From Adhaeribacter aquaticus DSM 16391 (GTDB lineage Bacteria; Bacteroidota; Bacteroidia; Cytophagales; Hymenobacteraceae): a stretch of 64,000 nt of DNA. The notes beneath the pieces are model-generated. The model saw only the letters and a list, made by a program, of their open reading frames with translations. It was not told where the DNA came from and did not search any database. The translations under genes and the position numbers were made by a program. Of this stretch, positions 18,325 through 26,879 are shown one piece after another (positions within the stretch are counted from its first letter, which is position 1; the number at the start of each line of letters is the position of its first letter). The DNA is taken from positions 2,443,504 to 2,507,503 of the forward strand of contig NZ_KI421517.1 in assembly GCF_000473365.1 (NCBI RefSeq), read 5' to 3'.

Positions 18325-18362
18325 ATTATATAATTTAAATATTACAATTTAAATTATATAAT
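18325..18362 (+). other. AT-only 16-bp inverted repeat after the GT39 gene
   Basis: ATTATATAATTTAAAT and its exact complement flank a 6-nt loop (attaca), 17 bp beyond the GT39 stop. No U-run follows, so it may be a weak terminator, an mRNA 3' stabiliser or a protein-binding site. Confidence 0.5.
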
Positions 18363-18458
18363 CACAACTGCCCTAAATATGGCTATTATTGTTGCTAGGC
18401 AACCTTATTTAACGGACCACCTTTTAGTTTAGTATTACATAAAATTTAAATATTTATT

Positions 18459-18488
18459 TTGTCTATATTAGTTGCAAATTCATATTTG
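18459..18488 (+). promoter_or_regulatory. Candidate promoter for the small lipoprotein gene
   Basis: TTG (18459-18461), exactly 19 nt, then CATATTTG (18481-18488), matching TAnnTTTG in all but the first base. The start codon at 18541 would have a leader of about 45 nt. Confidence 0.5.
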
Positions 18489-18540
18489 TTGGCTTGTTTT
18501 TTGGACTCCCGAGCATAGTTCACCTTAAATTAAAAATCCT

Positions 18541-18813
18541 ATGCTACGATTAATACTATTTTCCGCCCTTGCAATAGCTATACTATTTACTACTGCTTCC
18601 TGTTCTAAAAAGGTAACCATGGCCAATGGCCAGAAACAAGTTCGCTACACAAACGTTAACTTCCGCTTTAAAAACCAAAATATCACCCGAGCTTCTATTT
18701 ATAAGCGGTATGTGGCCACTAACCGGAACTTTAAAGAATATCCGGGCAACCGTAGACAAAATAAACCAGCTCCCGCTGCTAACAAACGTTATATAGCTCT
18801 AAATAAAAAATAG
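18541..18813 (+). CDS. Small basic lipoprotein, function unknown
   Basis: 90 residues. A signal peptide ends in a lipobox-like TTASC (Cys21). The mature part is short, basic and Asn/Arg/Tyr-rich, without a recognised domain. A candidate promoter and a following hairpin frame it as its own transcription unit, which supports it being real. Probably anchored to a membrane facing the periplasm. I do not recognise the family. Confidence 0.7.
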   Translation: MLRLILFSALAIAILFTTASCSKKVTMANGQKQVRYTNVNFRFKNQNITRASIYKRYVATNRNFKEYPGNRRQNKPAPAANKRYIALNKK

Positions 18814-18821
18814 ATTTTTAC

Positions 18822-18870
18822 CTTCTAATAATTTGGTGCAAGCATTTTGCTTGTACCAAATTATTAGAAG
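18822..18870. terminator. Long bidirectional hairpin between convergent genes
   Basis: A 16-bp perfect stem (CTTCTAATAATTTGGT and its complement) is extended by a G-U pair and CAAG/CTTG to 21 pairs around a 7-nt loop. The right arm contains the stop codon of the minus-strand deacetylase (18864-18866). There is no proper U-run on either side. Confidence 0.65.
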
Positions 18871-19748
18871 CTTCTGATTATGTTGGTATAAAGGGTACGG
18901 GGGCTCCAGTAACCGCTGGCAATTATTCGCCTGATGGTATACAGCGGCTCTTCCGGACTGCGCTTGAAGGATAATTGAAAAGCAGCCACCATTCCTCGCT
19001 TTTTTAATTCCGGAATGGCAGCTTCATTCCATAAACCAAAAGGATAAGCAAAGTACTTCACTTCTTTTCCAGTAATGCTTTCTAATTGTTTGGTAGGCTT
19101 ATCTATTTGCGTAATCCAGTCGTTTCCCTTTAGCTTTTTCACATTCTGATGATCCCAGGTATGGGAACCAATAACATGACCCGCTTCCGATAGCTCTTTT
19201 ATCTGCGCTTTACTCATGTACCGGGGTCGTCCCAGCGAAACCGTCATTACAAAAAATACGCCTTTAAAGCCATACTTCTCCATTTCGGGCTTCGCCACAG
19301 TATACTGGTCTAAATCAGTATCATCAAAAGTAAGCATAATAGGCTTTTCAGGTAATTTAGCACCGGAAGTTAAATAGGCGTACAACTGATCAGGTAAAAT
19401 GGTGTGGTAGCCGCTATCGGCCAGCATTTTCATTTGGGCTTTAAAACTGGCTACCGGCACTATATAATCTTTTGCTCTCTTAGAATCCCGAGGTCGCCAA
19501 TCCCTAATTTGGTGGTAACATAAAATAGGAACCTGCTCCCGGGAAGTAATGGTATTGGTATCTGCGGGATCTGGCTCCTCGGCACTACCCGAATCCGGGG
19601 AATTAGTAAGATTTGCTATAGTGGCCTCTCCTTGCGCTGTAACCGGATGTTCCTGATTTACTGTTATTGGTTCTTTGGTTTCTTTTTTTGATTTACACTG
19701 GAAAAGAAAAAGAACAATAAATAATACTTTTAATACCTGTACCCCCAT
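18864..19748 (-). CDS. Polysaccharide deacetylase family lipoprotein (CE4/NodB)
   Basis: 294 residues. The N-terminal lipoprotein signal has Cys18 in LFLFQCKS, followed by an acidic Ser/Thr-rich linker (about 20-70). The NodB homology domain then shows VPILCYHQI, LTFDDTD (catalytic Asp pair), GSHTWDHQ (metal His-x3-His) and FAYPFG. CE4 enzymes remove N- or O-acetyl groups from glycans such as peptidoglycan or surface polysaccharide; the exact substrate is unknown. Being a lipoprotein, it should act in the periplasm or at the outer membrane. The stop lies in the long hairpin shared with the convergent gene. Confidence 0.9.
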   Translation of the reverse strand: MGVQVLKVLFIVLFLFQCKSKKETKEPITVNQEHPVTAQGEATIANLTNSPDSGSAEEPDPADTNTITSREQVPILCYHQIRDWRPRDSKRAKDYIVPVASFKAQMKMLADSGYHTILPDQLYAYLTSGAKLPEKPIMLTFDDTDLDQYTVAKPEMEKYGFKGVFFVMTVSLGRPRYMSKAQIKELSEAGHVIGSHTWDHQNVKKLKGNDWITQIDKPTKQLESITGKEVKYFAYPFGLWNEAAIPELKKRGMVAAFQLSFKRSPEEPLYTIRRIIASGYWSPRTLYTNIIRSF

Positions 19749-19855
19749 AAATGCAGACTTCTGAGAATCTCAATAATAAATAGAAATAGACTTTAATGCT
19801 AATTTCAGGAAAAGAATGAAGGTTAAATTGCTGCCTTTGTTAAATATATTTTCTT

Positions 19856-20314
19856 TTACAAATATCTTTTTAACACTGGCGTAAGAATATCGATCCGGGG
19901 CTGTATCGGGAAATCTAATTTGATTTCGGAGGAGGTAATGGTTAGGGAGCCTTTATCAAAAGCTCCTCCTTTATTTATATGAAGCTCATAGTTACCATTC
20001 CTTAAATTTCCTAAATCGATTACGGCAACGGCAGGACCAAAAGCATAAGAACAGATTCTTGGTGGAGGCTTTATTCCAAAAAGGTTTATAGCAATTGCCT
20101 TTTTGCCTATAGCTGCCGAAGATAATATTTCGTAATTGGCACAAGTAAATTCTTTCCGGGTAAAAACTACTAACAGAATATGGCTTTTATTCTGATTATG
20201 TACTTCCCGCAACGATAATCGAACAGCTGAATCCATCGGGTCCAACTGTAGTAATTCGTCCTTGCAGGCCGTCAGGATCAAGTTAAAAAATATCAGAAGG
20301 AATATTTTTTTCAT
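19856..20314 (-). CDS. Hypothetical lipoprotein
   Basis: 152 residues. A lipoprotein signal (LILTACKD, Cys17) is followed by a mostly beta-strand mature part of about 135 residues with no motif I recognise. It lies between a deacetylase and a kelch protein on the same strand but is separated from the latter by a terminator. Function unknown. Confidence 0.7.
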   Translation of the reverse strand: MKKIFLLIFFNLILTACKDELLQLDPMDSAVRLSLREVHNQNKSHILLVVFTRKEFTCANYEILSSAAIGKKAIAINLFGIKPPPRICSYAFGPAVAVIDLGNLRNGNYELHINKGGAFDKGSLTITSSEIKLDFPIQPRIDILTPVLKRYL

Positions 20315-20343
20315 CTATTGGAAAGGAAGTTTTACTAATAAAA

Positions 20344-20374
20344 AAAGTTGCAACTACCAGGTAGCTGCAACTTT
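20344..20374 (-). terminator. Terminator of the kelch gene
   Basis: AAAGTTGCA-x-CTACC and its complement (14 pairs around one mismatch), with a U-run on the minus strand. Confidence 0.85.
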
Positions 20375-20395
20375 CTAAAATAGGTATAATTTACA

Positions 20396-21382
20396 TTACT
20401 CTAATACTTCCATCGAATTTATCTCTGGACCACCGCCATGTTTGGCCGAGCCGGCTGCAATAAATACTTTACCTTTATAAACTACTGCACCAGTACCGTG
20501 CCGTCCTGTATTCAGAGGTGTTAACTTCTCCCAGGTTCTGGTTTTCACATCAAAAGCCTCGGTTTCGTTGTGGGCTAGTTCCTGAATACTTTCGCCACCA
20601 ATAATTATAACTTTGCTACCTAATACTGCGGCTGTATTACCGGCACGCTGGGTAGGAATGTTCTGGGCAGCCGGCATCGTTTCCCATTTATTGGTTTTAA
20701 AATTAAAAACATCTACTTCCGGAGTAGTTAAAGTCATGGTGTCTCCGATTTTGAAATAAGACCGCCGGCCTCCAGCTATAACTAACTGATTTTCGGCCAC
20801 CCCTACCGACACGTGATCGCGCACATGGGGAGCATCCGGCAATTTACGCCACTTCCCGGTGGCCGGATCAAATTCATCGAACCAGGCTACGTGTCCATCA
20901 TAATGCCCATCCGTAATGCCGCATACCAGGTAAATTTTATTATTGTGTACCACAGCTCCTGCCGCACCCCGTTGCCGATCGGCCGGAATCACCGGACCTT
21001 CCCGCCACTTATCCGTTTTTGGGTTATAGATGTAAATAGTTGGAATTGGTTTCTCATGCGGGAAAGATCCTGTAAAAGCGCCTATTACATATACTTCGCC
21101 TTTGTACTCTACTGCCTGAAAATGATTCATTTCCAGCGGAGGCATAGCGCCGTTAGTCCATTCTTTTTTTACAGCATCAAAAATATTTACGGCTTTAATT
21201 TTACGACCGCCTAATAATACAAACTTATCGCCTACCCGGGCAAAAGCACTTTCGTGACGGGCTTCACAACTAGTAGCCGTAACCACCGGTTTCCAGGTTA
21301 ATGGTTCTTTCTTGCGGGAAAAATTAAATAAAAATAAAGCGGGTATAATAAGGGCGCCTGAGAGCAGTAGTGATTTCTTCAT
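20396..21382 (-). CDS. Exported kelch-repeat beta-propeller protein
   Basis: 328 residues. An N-terminal signal or anchor (1-22) is followed by about six kelch repeats, recognisable by paired glycines and a later Trp: FVLLGGR..KKEW, VYVIGAF..TDKW, IYLVCGI..TGKW, LVIAGGR..TNKW, VIIIGGE..TRTWEKL, VFIAAGS. Kelch propellers mediate binding or, in a galactose-oxidase-like form, oxidation; no copper-site motif is clear here. Probably periplasmic. It has its own terminator. No adjacent partner suggests a ligand. Confidence 0.87.
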   Translation of the reverse strand: MKKSLLLSGALIIPALFLFNFSRKKEPLTWKPVVTATSCEARHESAFARVGDKFVLLGGRKIKAVNIFDAVKKEWTNGAMPPLEMNHFQAVEYKGEVYVIGAFTGSFPHEKPIPTIYIYNPKTDKWREGPVIPADRQRGAAGAVVHNNKIYLVCGITDGHYDGHVAWFDEFDPATGKWRKLPDAPHVRDHVSVGVAENQLVIAGGRRSYFKIGDTMTLTTPEVDVFNFKTNKWETMPAAQNIPTQRAGNTAAVLGSKVIIIGGESIQELAHNETEAFDVKTRTWEKLTPLNTGRHGTGAVVYKGKVFIAAGSAKHGGGPEINSMEVLE

Positions 21383-21462
21383 TTTATTAAAATTAAAGAG
21401 CGAAACTACGGAATAAAACCACCGACTGCTACGTATTAACGCAAGAATATTTTGTAAAAATC

Positions 21463-22206
21463 CTATAGTCCTAATACTTGCTTTAGTTTTGCATAACCGC
21501 TTCGGCTTACTGGAATTTGAGCACCAGAACGTAATACCGCCACATGCGCATCCTTTTCATAGGGTTCTATTCGCGTAATTTGTCGTATTTGAACGATATA
21601 GGAACGATGCACCCGCACAAAATTCTTAGGGTCCATGGCTTCCTCAAAGTATTGCATGGTCTTGTTTTTCAGGAAAGCGCCCTCTGGTGTATGAATTTTT
21701 ACATAATCAGTATCGGCTTCTAAATAATAAATATCCTGGGTAGGTATTATCCTGATTTTATTTCCAATTTTTACTACAATACGATCCTGTCTTTCGTTTG
21801 CAACTGCCATTTCGGCTAATAAGGCCTGGGTGTTATGTTTTGTCTGCGCCGTGTCGGTTTGCCCCAGCCATTTATCCACGGCTTTATTAAATCTTTCCTG
21901 GCTAAAAGGCTTCAGCAAATAATCTATAGCGTGCGCATCAAAAGCCTTAATGGCATATTGGTCAAAAGCAGTGGCAAAAATAACTGAAGGCGGATTTTCC
22001 AGGAGTTCCAGCATTTCAAACCCAGTAATCTTGGGCATCTGGATATCCAAAAAAACAAGGTCCGGTTGGTATTCATTTATCGCTTTTAATCCTTCAAAAC
22101 CATCGTTACATTCCTGCACTACTTCAATCAGCGGATAATTCTGGAGGTATTCCCGAACTAACGAACGGGCCAGGGGCTCATCATCAATCAGAATAACACG
22201 TTTCAT
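21463..22206 (-). CDS. LytTR-family response regulator
   Basis: 247 residues. The N-terminal receiver domain has the acidic pair DDEP and the phosphoacceptor Asp in VFLDIQMPK (about residue 55). The C-terminal LytTR DNA-binding domain includes YYLEADTDYVKIHT and VRVHRSYIV. Its start overlaps the stop of the histidine kinase gene by 4 bp (22203-22206), so the two are translationally coupled. Targets are unknown; the LiaF-like gene just upstream in the cluster points to envelope functions. Confidence 0.95.
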   Translation of the reverse strand: MKRVILIDDEPLARSLVREYLQNYPLIEVVQECNDGFEGLKAINEYQPDLVFLDIQMPKITGFEMLELLENPPSVIFATAFDQYAIKAFDAHAIDYLLKPFSQERFNKAVDKWLGQTDTAQTKHNTQALLAEMAVANERQDRIVVKIGNKIRIIPTQDIYYLEADTDYVKIHTPEGAFLKNKTMQYFEEAMDPKNFVRVHRSYIVQIRQITRIEPYEKDAHVAVLRSGAQIPVSRSGYAKLKQVLGL

Positions 22207-23240
22207 ATTTGTGGTATTTTTATGGTCGTAATAAACAAGGAATTATCAGTAGCAGTGCTCAACAAGTCGGTGCGGGCAAAAAGTAAAAATAAGCGTCGTT
22301 GTATGCCTGCTAATCCAAAACCGGTACCTCTTTTGGGTTGAGCCGTTTGGGCATCAAATGGATTGCTAACCTGTATCTTTAAATAATTAGCTTCTCGTTT
22401 AGCTTGTAAGCTGATGATTACACCTTCAGTAGTATCGTACAACCCAAACTTTATTGCATTTTCTACAATGGGTTGTAGCAGCATGGGCGGCAACATTAAT
22501 TCACCACATGCTTCTTCCTGCTGTATAACAGTAGCCAGGCGGTGGCCAAACCTCACCTTTTCTATTTCCAGGTAAAGCTCCAGGTGCTGTAATTCTTCCG
22601 AAAAACTAACCCATTGATGATCTTCTTTTTTTAAAGTACTTCGCAAGAAGTCAGACAATTGGTGCACCATTTTACGCGCTTCCTGTGGCCGGCTACCTAT
22701 TAAAGCACTGATAGAATTTAAGCTATTAAACAAAAAGTGAGGCTGCAGTTGCTGCCTTAATTTAAATAGCTCTGCTTCCCGGGCCAGCTTTTCGGCATCT
22801 GCCTGGCGTTTTAAACTTTCCTTTTGTTCTTGTTGGTTATACCACAGCACACTGAGCATGGCCACCCAGCCTAAAACCAAAAATGCTATACTAAACCGAA
22901 CTGGAAGAGATTTAACAAAAAAACTTCGGTAACCAGCTTCGGCTTGCAAAACTACAGGTACAAACCATTGGGTAAATGCCAGCCAAAATACTGCCAGCAA
23001 AAAGCACCATACGGCCAGGTAAAGATACCGGGCTTGCTCCGGACGGTAATAATGTAAGTTATTACTTAAAAGCCAACCGGTAAAGGCTAAAGTCACATTG
23101 GTTATAATGCCATCAATAAGTGCAGTATTGGCATCAAGCCCGAACCAGTAAAGCAATGCAGCCTGCATGGCACTAGATACCAGCACAAAGCCCCCCAGAA
23201 TAAAAAGGTACTTTCTATGTGAAAATAAATAATTGGCCAA
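22203..23240 (-). CDS. LytS/YehU-type sensor histidine kinase
   Basis: 345 residues. The N-terminal half has about four transmembrane helices. The short His_kinase domain carries the phosphoacceptor in LQPHFLFNSLNSI (about 165-178). The ATPase region shows PIVENAIKFGL (N box) and GTGFGLAGIQRRL (G box). It autophosphorylates and passes phosphate to the LytTR regulator encoded 3' with a 4-bp overlap. The membrane part has no recognised ligand domain. It is preceded by the LiaF-like gene at 79-bp distance. Confidence 0.94.
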   Translation of the reverse strand: MANYLFSHRKYLFILGGFVLVSSAMQAALLYWFGLDANTALIDGIITNVTLAFTGWLLSNNLHYYRPEQARYLYLAVWCFLLAVFWLAFTQWFVPVVLQAEAGYRSFFVKSLPVRFSIAFLVLGWVAMLSVLWYNQQEQKESLKRQADAEKLAREAELFKLRQQLQPHFLFNSLNSISALIGSRPQEARKMVHQLSDFLRSTLKKEDHQWVSFSEELQHLELYLEIEKVRFGHRLATVIQQEEACGELMLPPMLLQPIVENAIKFGLYDTTEGVIISLQAKREANYLKIQVSNPFDAQTAQPKRGTGFGLAGIQRRLFLLFARTDLLSTATDNSLFITTIKIPQI

Positions 23241-23318
23241 GGCTTGTGCTTAAATAAATCTTAATGTCTAATCAATGGGCTCTATTTTACCAGTTAGGGC
23301 TTTCTGAAACAGCTCTGT

Positions 23319-24146
23319 CTAAAAGCTCCGGACATCAATACCGCCCAGCACACAGGTGCCTTTGATTACCAGAACTTTGCTCCCATTAATTAAGCCGGGC
23401 TGAATATTGCGTTTATCTTCTACCCCCCCCAATATAGCGGTAACCTCAAAAATTACATCCCAATGTGGCGGAATCATTAACCGGACTCCACCCATAACCT
23501 GAGTGACTTCTAAATCAACCCGTCCCTGCACATCGGCTTGTAATAAGTTTATTTCTGTACCCCCCATAAAGCAGACTACTTCGCCACCCTGAAAATTTTT
23601 AGAAACGATGTTTTTTTTTACACCACCAAAAACGGCAACCGAATCAATGTAGTCATTTTTAGTTGGAGCAGCTGCTGTAGTGTTCCATGAATTACCTGTA
23701 TTTACATCTGAGGTTGGAACAACAGATTCATTATTAGAAGTATATGCCGCAGAAGTAGTAATCGGATTAGCAGGCTGCTGATCATCATCTCCACACCAAG
23801 CATTCCGGCGATTACGTTTGGGACCAAAAATCATCCAGATACCCAATAAAATTATAAGTACGGGCCATAAGAATCTAGAGACCTCTAAGCCGGGCATAAA
23901 CCTTTCTGCCAGAAATACCCCGCCAATACTTATCATTATAAACCAGGCCGGATTTCGGAAATTATGCCGGAACCCATTAAATAAGCCCATAACAATCAAA
24001 AACATAGGCCAGCTAATCAGCCAGCTTGGCAAGAAAAAAGTATAACCTAGTTGTTTAAGTAAAAAAAAGGTACCTACTAAAAGCAAAATCGTACCCCCAA
24101 ATATTTTTCCGCCTTTGGCTTTCTTTGAATAGGAATGTGGTTGCAT
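23319..24146 (-). CDS. LiaF-like transmembrane protein
   Basis: About 275 residues from the ATG at 24146; the in-frame ATG at 24197 adds 17 residues of unlikely sequence. Four hydrophobic helices (residues about 15-105) match the LiaF-type transmembrane domain (GGTILLLVGTFFLLKQLGY, FLIVMGLFNGFRHNF). A variable Thr/Asn linker follows, then a C-terminal repeated-beta LiaF-like domain with VAVFGGVKKNIVSKNFQGG, VMGGVRLMIPPHWDV and TAILGGVEDKR. In Firmicutes, LiaF inhibits the LiaSR kinase; by analogy this may sense or restrain the LytS/LytT pair encoded 3'. Confidence 0.88.
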   Translation of the reverse strand: MQPHSYSKKAKGGKIFGGTILLLVGTFFLLKQLGYTFFLPSWLISWPMFLIVMGLFNGFRHNFRNPAWFIMISIGGVFLAERFMPGLEVSRFLWPVLIILLGIWMIFGPKRNRRNAWCGDDDQQPANPITTSAAYTSNNESVVPTSDVNTGNSWNTTAAAPTKNDYIDSVAVFGGVKKNIVSKNFQGGEVVCFMGGTEINLLQADVQGRVDLEVTQVMGGVRLMIPPHWDVIFEVTAILGGVEDKRNIQPGLINGSKVLVIKGTCVLGGIDVRSF

Positions 24147-24318
24147 CTTTAATTTTAATTTTGATTCAAAGCTATAGCAATTGCCTGGCGACAACAACCC
24201 TTACTTAGCTCACTTACCGGAAAAAGCAGTTGAATAACCAATTTCTTCCGGCGAATTTCGCCACCTAACATACATCATTTATAAGAATATTAAGCAACGC
24301 TAATATATAAAATAAAAA

Positions 24319-24352
24319 AGCTGGTTTGATAATCGCTATTATCTAACCAGCT
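24319..24352 (-). terminator. Terminator of the gamma-carbonic anhydrase gene
   Basis: AGCTGGTT-t-GATAAT pairs with ATTATC-t-AACCAGCT around a 4-nt loop, followed by TTTTTTATTTT on the minus strand. Confidence 0.85.
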
Positions 24353-24389
24353 CCTGCATTCCAAGCCTTTAATGGTCTGGTACTAAATT

Positions 24390-24899
24390 TTACTTAAACC
24401 AACTACCATACATTACATAATTGTTGGCTACTTTATCTAAGCCTTCAATTTGCTCCGGGCTTAGTTGCTTTACTTTTTTAGCCGGAATGCCAGCATAAAT
24501 ACAACCGGATTCACAAATTGTATTCTCCAGTACAATAGCTCCTGCAGCTATAATACAATTCTTTTGTACCACGGCATGATCCATTACTATTGCTCCCATA
24601 CCAATCAGCACATTATCTTCTACTGTACATCCATGCACAATAGCATTATGCCCAATAGATACATTATTGCCTATGTTGGTGGCCGCTTTTTGGTAAGAAC
24701 AATGAATAACAGCACCATCCTGGATGTTGGTTTTATCTCCTACCCGAATACTATTTACATCGCCTCTCACCACAGCATTAAACCAAACTGTACATTCCTT
24801 GCCTAATACCACATCGCCTACAATAGTAGCATTTTCGGCAATAAAACAATCTGACCCAATCTGAGGGTGTATATCTTTAACCGGTAAAATTAAGGGCAT
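24390..24899 (-). CDS. Gamma-carbonic-anhydrase-like hexapeptide-repeat protein
   Basis: 169 residues forming a left-handed beta-helix of hexapeptide repeats (for example NATIVGDVVLGKECTVWFNA). The three zinc-ligand histidines of gamma-CA/YrdA proteins are present in AVIHCSYQ and SIGHNAIVHG. Such trimeric proteins bind Zn or Fe and may hydrate CO2, though many YrdA/PaaY members have no measured activity. It ends in a strong terminator and lies 30 bp from the radical SAM gene on the same strand, so the two are probably co-transcribed. Confidence 0.9.
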   Translation of the reverse strand: MPLILPVKDIHPQIGSDCFIAENATIVGDVVLGKECTVWFNAVVRGDVNSIRVGDKTNIQDGAVIHCSYQKAATNIGNNVSIGHNAIVHGCTVEDNVLIGMGAIVMDHAVVQKNCIIAAGAIVLENTICESGCIYAGIPAKKVKQLSPEQIEGLDKVANNYVMYGSWFK

Positions 24900-24929
24900 A
24901 ATAAACTTGCTTTAAGCGTTAAGAAATAG

Positions 24930-25910
24930 TTATTTAAACATGCGTTTCCAGGTACCTTTAGTTAAATTATATTTTAAGGTACTGGGCAAAGCTTTCCAAA
25001 AATACTGATTAAGTTCTACGGCAAAACTTGGCTGCATGTAACAATTAATGGTACAACCCTCACAAGCAGGCAATTTACCTTCCAGAGCAATTTGTTCTTT
25101 TACTTCTTTTGACTGGTACAGCTCAAACAGGTTACCATTTATGGGAAACTTCTTTTCACCTAAGTGGTAACAAGGCAATACTAATTGATTTTCCGGTGAA
25201 ATAACTAATGTAGTGCTGGCTGCCTTACAAACTGGATCTAAAATTTGATTACCACCATTTTTACGTAACTGAATAAAACCTTCGTTCAGGTAAACGCTTT
25301 TCCGTTTGCCAAAAGCAGATAAGTATTGTAGTTGTTGCGCATTTAAGCCGGATCCGGTATTAACTTCATTATAATCAAATGCCGGATTTATCAGCAGCAT
25401 TAACTTATTAGGCAAAACTATTTCCTGATAAACTGCCTCCAGCTGATCGATGTTCTCCGCAAATGCCGTAAATAAGATGTCCGGACGCTCGCCCAGGCTT
25501 TTGGCAATGTTTATAGAATCCAAAACAAAATCATAGCAGGCAACGCCCCGGCCAGTATCGTGCTTTTCTTTTTCAAAGGCATCCAAAGAAAAATGCAGCA
25601 TATCTACCTTCCCCTTTAGCCGCTCAGCAAATTTTGGATACAGCAGACAATTGGTGGTAAGCGTAGTAATGAAGCCCATATCATGTGCTAACTTCAGAAA
25701 ACTATCTATCTGCTGGTGCAAAAGGGGTTCACCGCCGGTAAAATCAATTACGTTTACCCCCAGCTTCTTCAGGTCTTTCAGATTCTGCTCTACCTCCTCC
25801 AATTTGATATAAGGCGATGGTTTCTCCCAGATGTCACAGAATGAGCACCGTGCATTGCACCTGTACGTGACATAGTAATTACACAAAACGGGATGAGAAA
25901 CAAGACGCAT
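24930..25910 (-). CDS. Radical SAM protein with C-terminal cysteine cluster
   Basis: 326 residues. The radical SAM [4Fe-4S] motif is canonical: Cys18-x3-Cys22-x2-Cys25 in RCNARCSFCDIW, followed by VIDFTGGEPLLH (SAM-binding GGE). A C-terminal LPACEGCTINCYMQ cluster (about 284-294) suggests a SPASM-like auxiliary cluster. Family members make peptide or small-molecule modifications; some Bacteroidota homologues sit in lipid or cofactor loci. Neighbours here give no clear substrate. ATG at 25910. Confidence 0.88.
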   Translation of the reverse strand: MRLVSHPVLCNYYVTYRCNARCSFCDIWEKPSPYIKLEEVEQNLKDLKKLGVNVIDFTGGEPLLHQQIDSFLKLAHDMGFITTLTTNCLLYPKFAERLKGKVDMLHFSLDAFEKEKHDTGRGVACYDFVLDSINIAKSLGERPDILFTAFAENIDQLEAVYQEIVLPNKLMLLINPAFDYNEVNTGSGLNAQQLQYLSAFGKRKSVYLNEGFIQLRKNGGNQILDPVCKAASTTLVISPENQLVLPCYHLGEKKFPINGNLFELYQSKEVKEQIALEGKLPACEGCTINCYMQPSFAVELNQYFWKALPSTLKYNLTKGTWKRMFK

Positions 25911-26010
25911 GAATGAATTATGGGCTATTTATTAATGATTAGCAGGTGCAAGTTACACCTTTTAGCTTGGTACGCCTTACCCTATTATAGGTAAGTACTA
26001 CTTGCACTTA

Positions 26011-26042
26011 TAAAATATAATCTTATTAAAGATTATATTTTA
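26011..26042 (-). terminator. Hairpin overlapping the stop of the endonuclease III gene
   Basis: A perfect 14-bp stem (TAAAATATAATCTT and its complement) with a 4-nt loop (atta). The stop codon at 26033-26035 is inside the right arm. No U-run follows on the minus strand, so termination strength is uncertain. Confidence 0.6.
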
Positions 26043-26749
26043 TCGACTCCTTTTTTCCGTACTTCCGTGTAATAATTGCATAAATTCTTTACCGGGCATT
26101 CTTCACAATTAGGGTTCTTCCAGGTACAAATACGCTGCCCGTGCCAATACAGGTGCTTATGGAAATTAAATAAAACCGGTGCCTCTTTGGGTAGCATGTT
26201 CAGCAAAATTGCATGGGCTTTTTCAGCCGAAACTTTCGCACCAATTATGCCAATCCGCTGACTTACCCGGTACACATGCGTATCTACGGGCAAAACCGGT
26301 TGGTGAAAATTAAATAAAAGTAAGAGCGTAGCTGTTTTTAACCCCACTCCGGGTAAACCCATAAGCCATTCCATAGCTTCTTCTGTAGACATGTCTTTTA
26401 AAAAGTCTAAGGAAAAATCGGGGCTTTTATCCTGAATGATCTTTAAAGCTTTCTGAATATTTATGGCCTTGGCTCCCGGGTATTGGGCTGTTTCTAACGT
26501 ATCGGTAAGTGCTTCTACCGGAGCAGCCATCACCTCCTCCCAGGTAGGGTAAGCCTCCCGCATCCGGTAATAGGCTTTTTCTTCATTGGCATGCGTGGTG
26601 CGATGCGATAACATGGTAGAAATAAGCTCGTGCATAGAACTCCGCCGCGGCTGACGCAAATTAAGCTCCCCATAAAAATCATTCAGAATCAGGTGCGTTT
26701 GCCAGGCTTTTTTCTCCGGAGTTAATTCATAATTTTCTGCTAATGCCAT
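26033..26749 (-). CDS. nth: Endonuclease III (DNA glycosylase/AP lyase)
   Basis: 238 residues. It removes oxidised pyrimidines and cleaves abasic sites. The helix-hairpin-helix LMGLPGVGLKTATLLL carries the catalytic lysine (Lys138), and the catalytic aspartate is Asp156 in LPVDTHVYR. The [4Fe-4S] cluster has the exact family spacing C-x6-C-x2-C-x5-C (Cys208, 215, 218, 224). It is divergent from the MBL hydrolase gene with a 130-bp spacer. A close relative of HhH-GPD glycosylases with altered specificity cannot be excluded. Confidence 0.92.
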   Translation of the reverse strand: MALAENYELTPEKKAWQTHLILNDFYGELNLRQPRRSSMHELISTMLSHRTTHANEEKAYYRMREAYPTWEEVMAAPVEALTDTLETAQYPGAKAINIQKALKIIQDKSPDFSLDFLKDMSTEEAMEWLMGLPGVGLKTATLLLLFNFHQPVLPVDTHVYRVSQRIGIIGAKVSAEKAHAILLNMLPKEAPVLFNFHKHLYWHGQRICTWKNPNCEECPVKNLCNYYTEVRKKGVDKI

Positions 26750-26848
26750 TTCTTACCTACATATACTGGCACAAACGGGCAGAAATAGCAGAAGGTTGAA
26801 AGCCTCTTTTTTAATTTCTTAAACTACAGGCATCGGGAAGGCAAAATT

Positions 26849-26856
26849 TACGTTTG
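26849..26856 (+). promoter_or_regulatory. Candidate -7 box for the MBL hydrolase gene
   Basis: Exact TACGTTTG, 23 nt before the ATG at 26880. No TTG is found at 19-20 nt upstream, so this is only a partial promoter. Confidence 0.4.
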
Positions 26857-26879
26857 TCTGGAAAAGTGCAGACACAATT

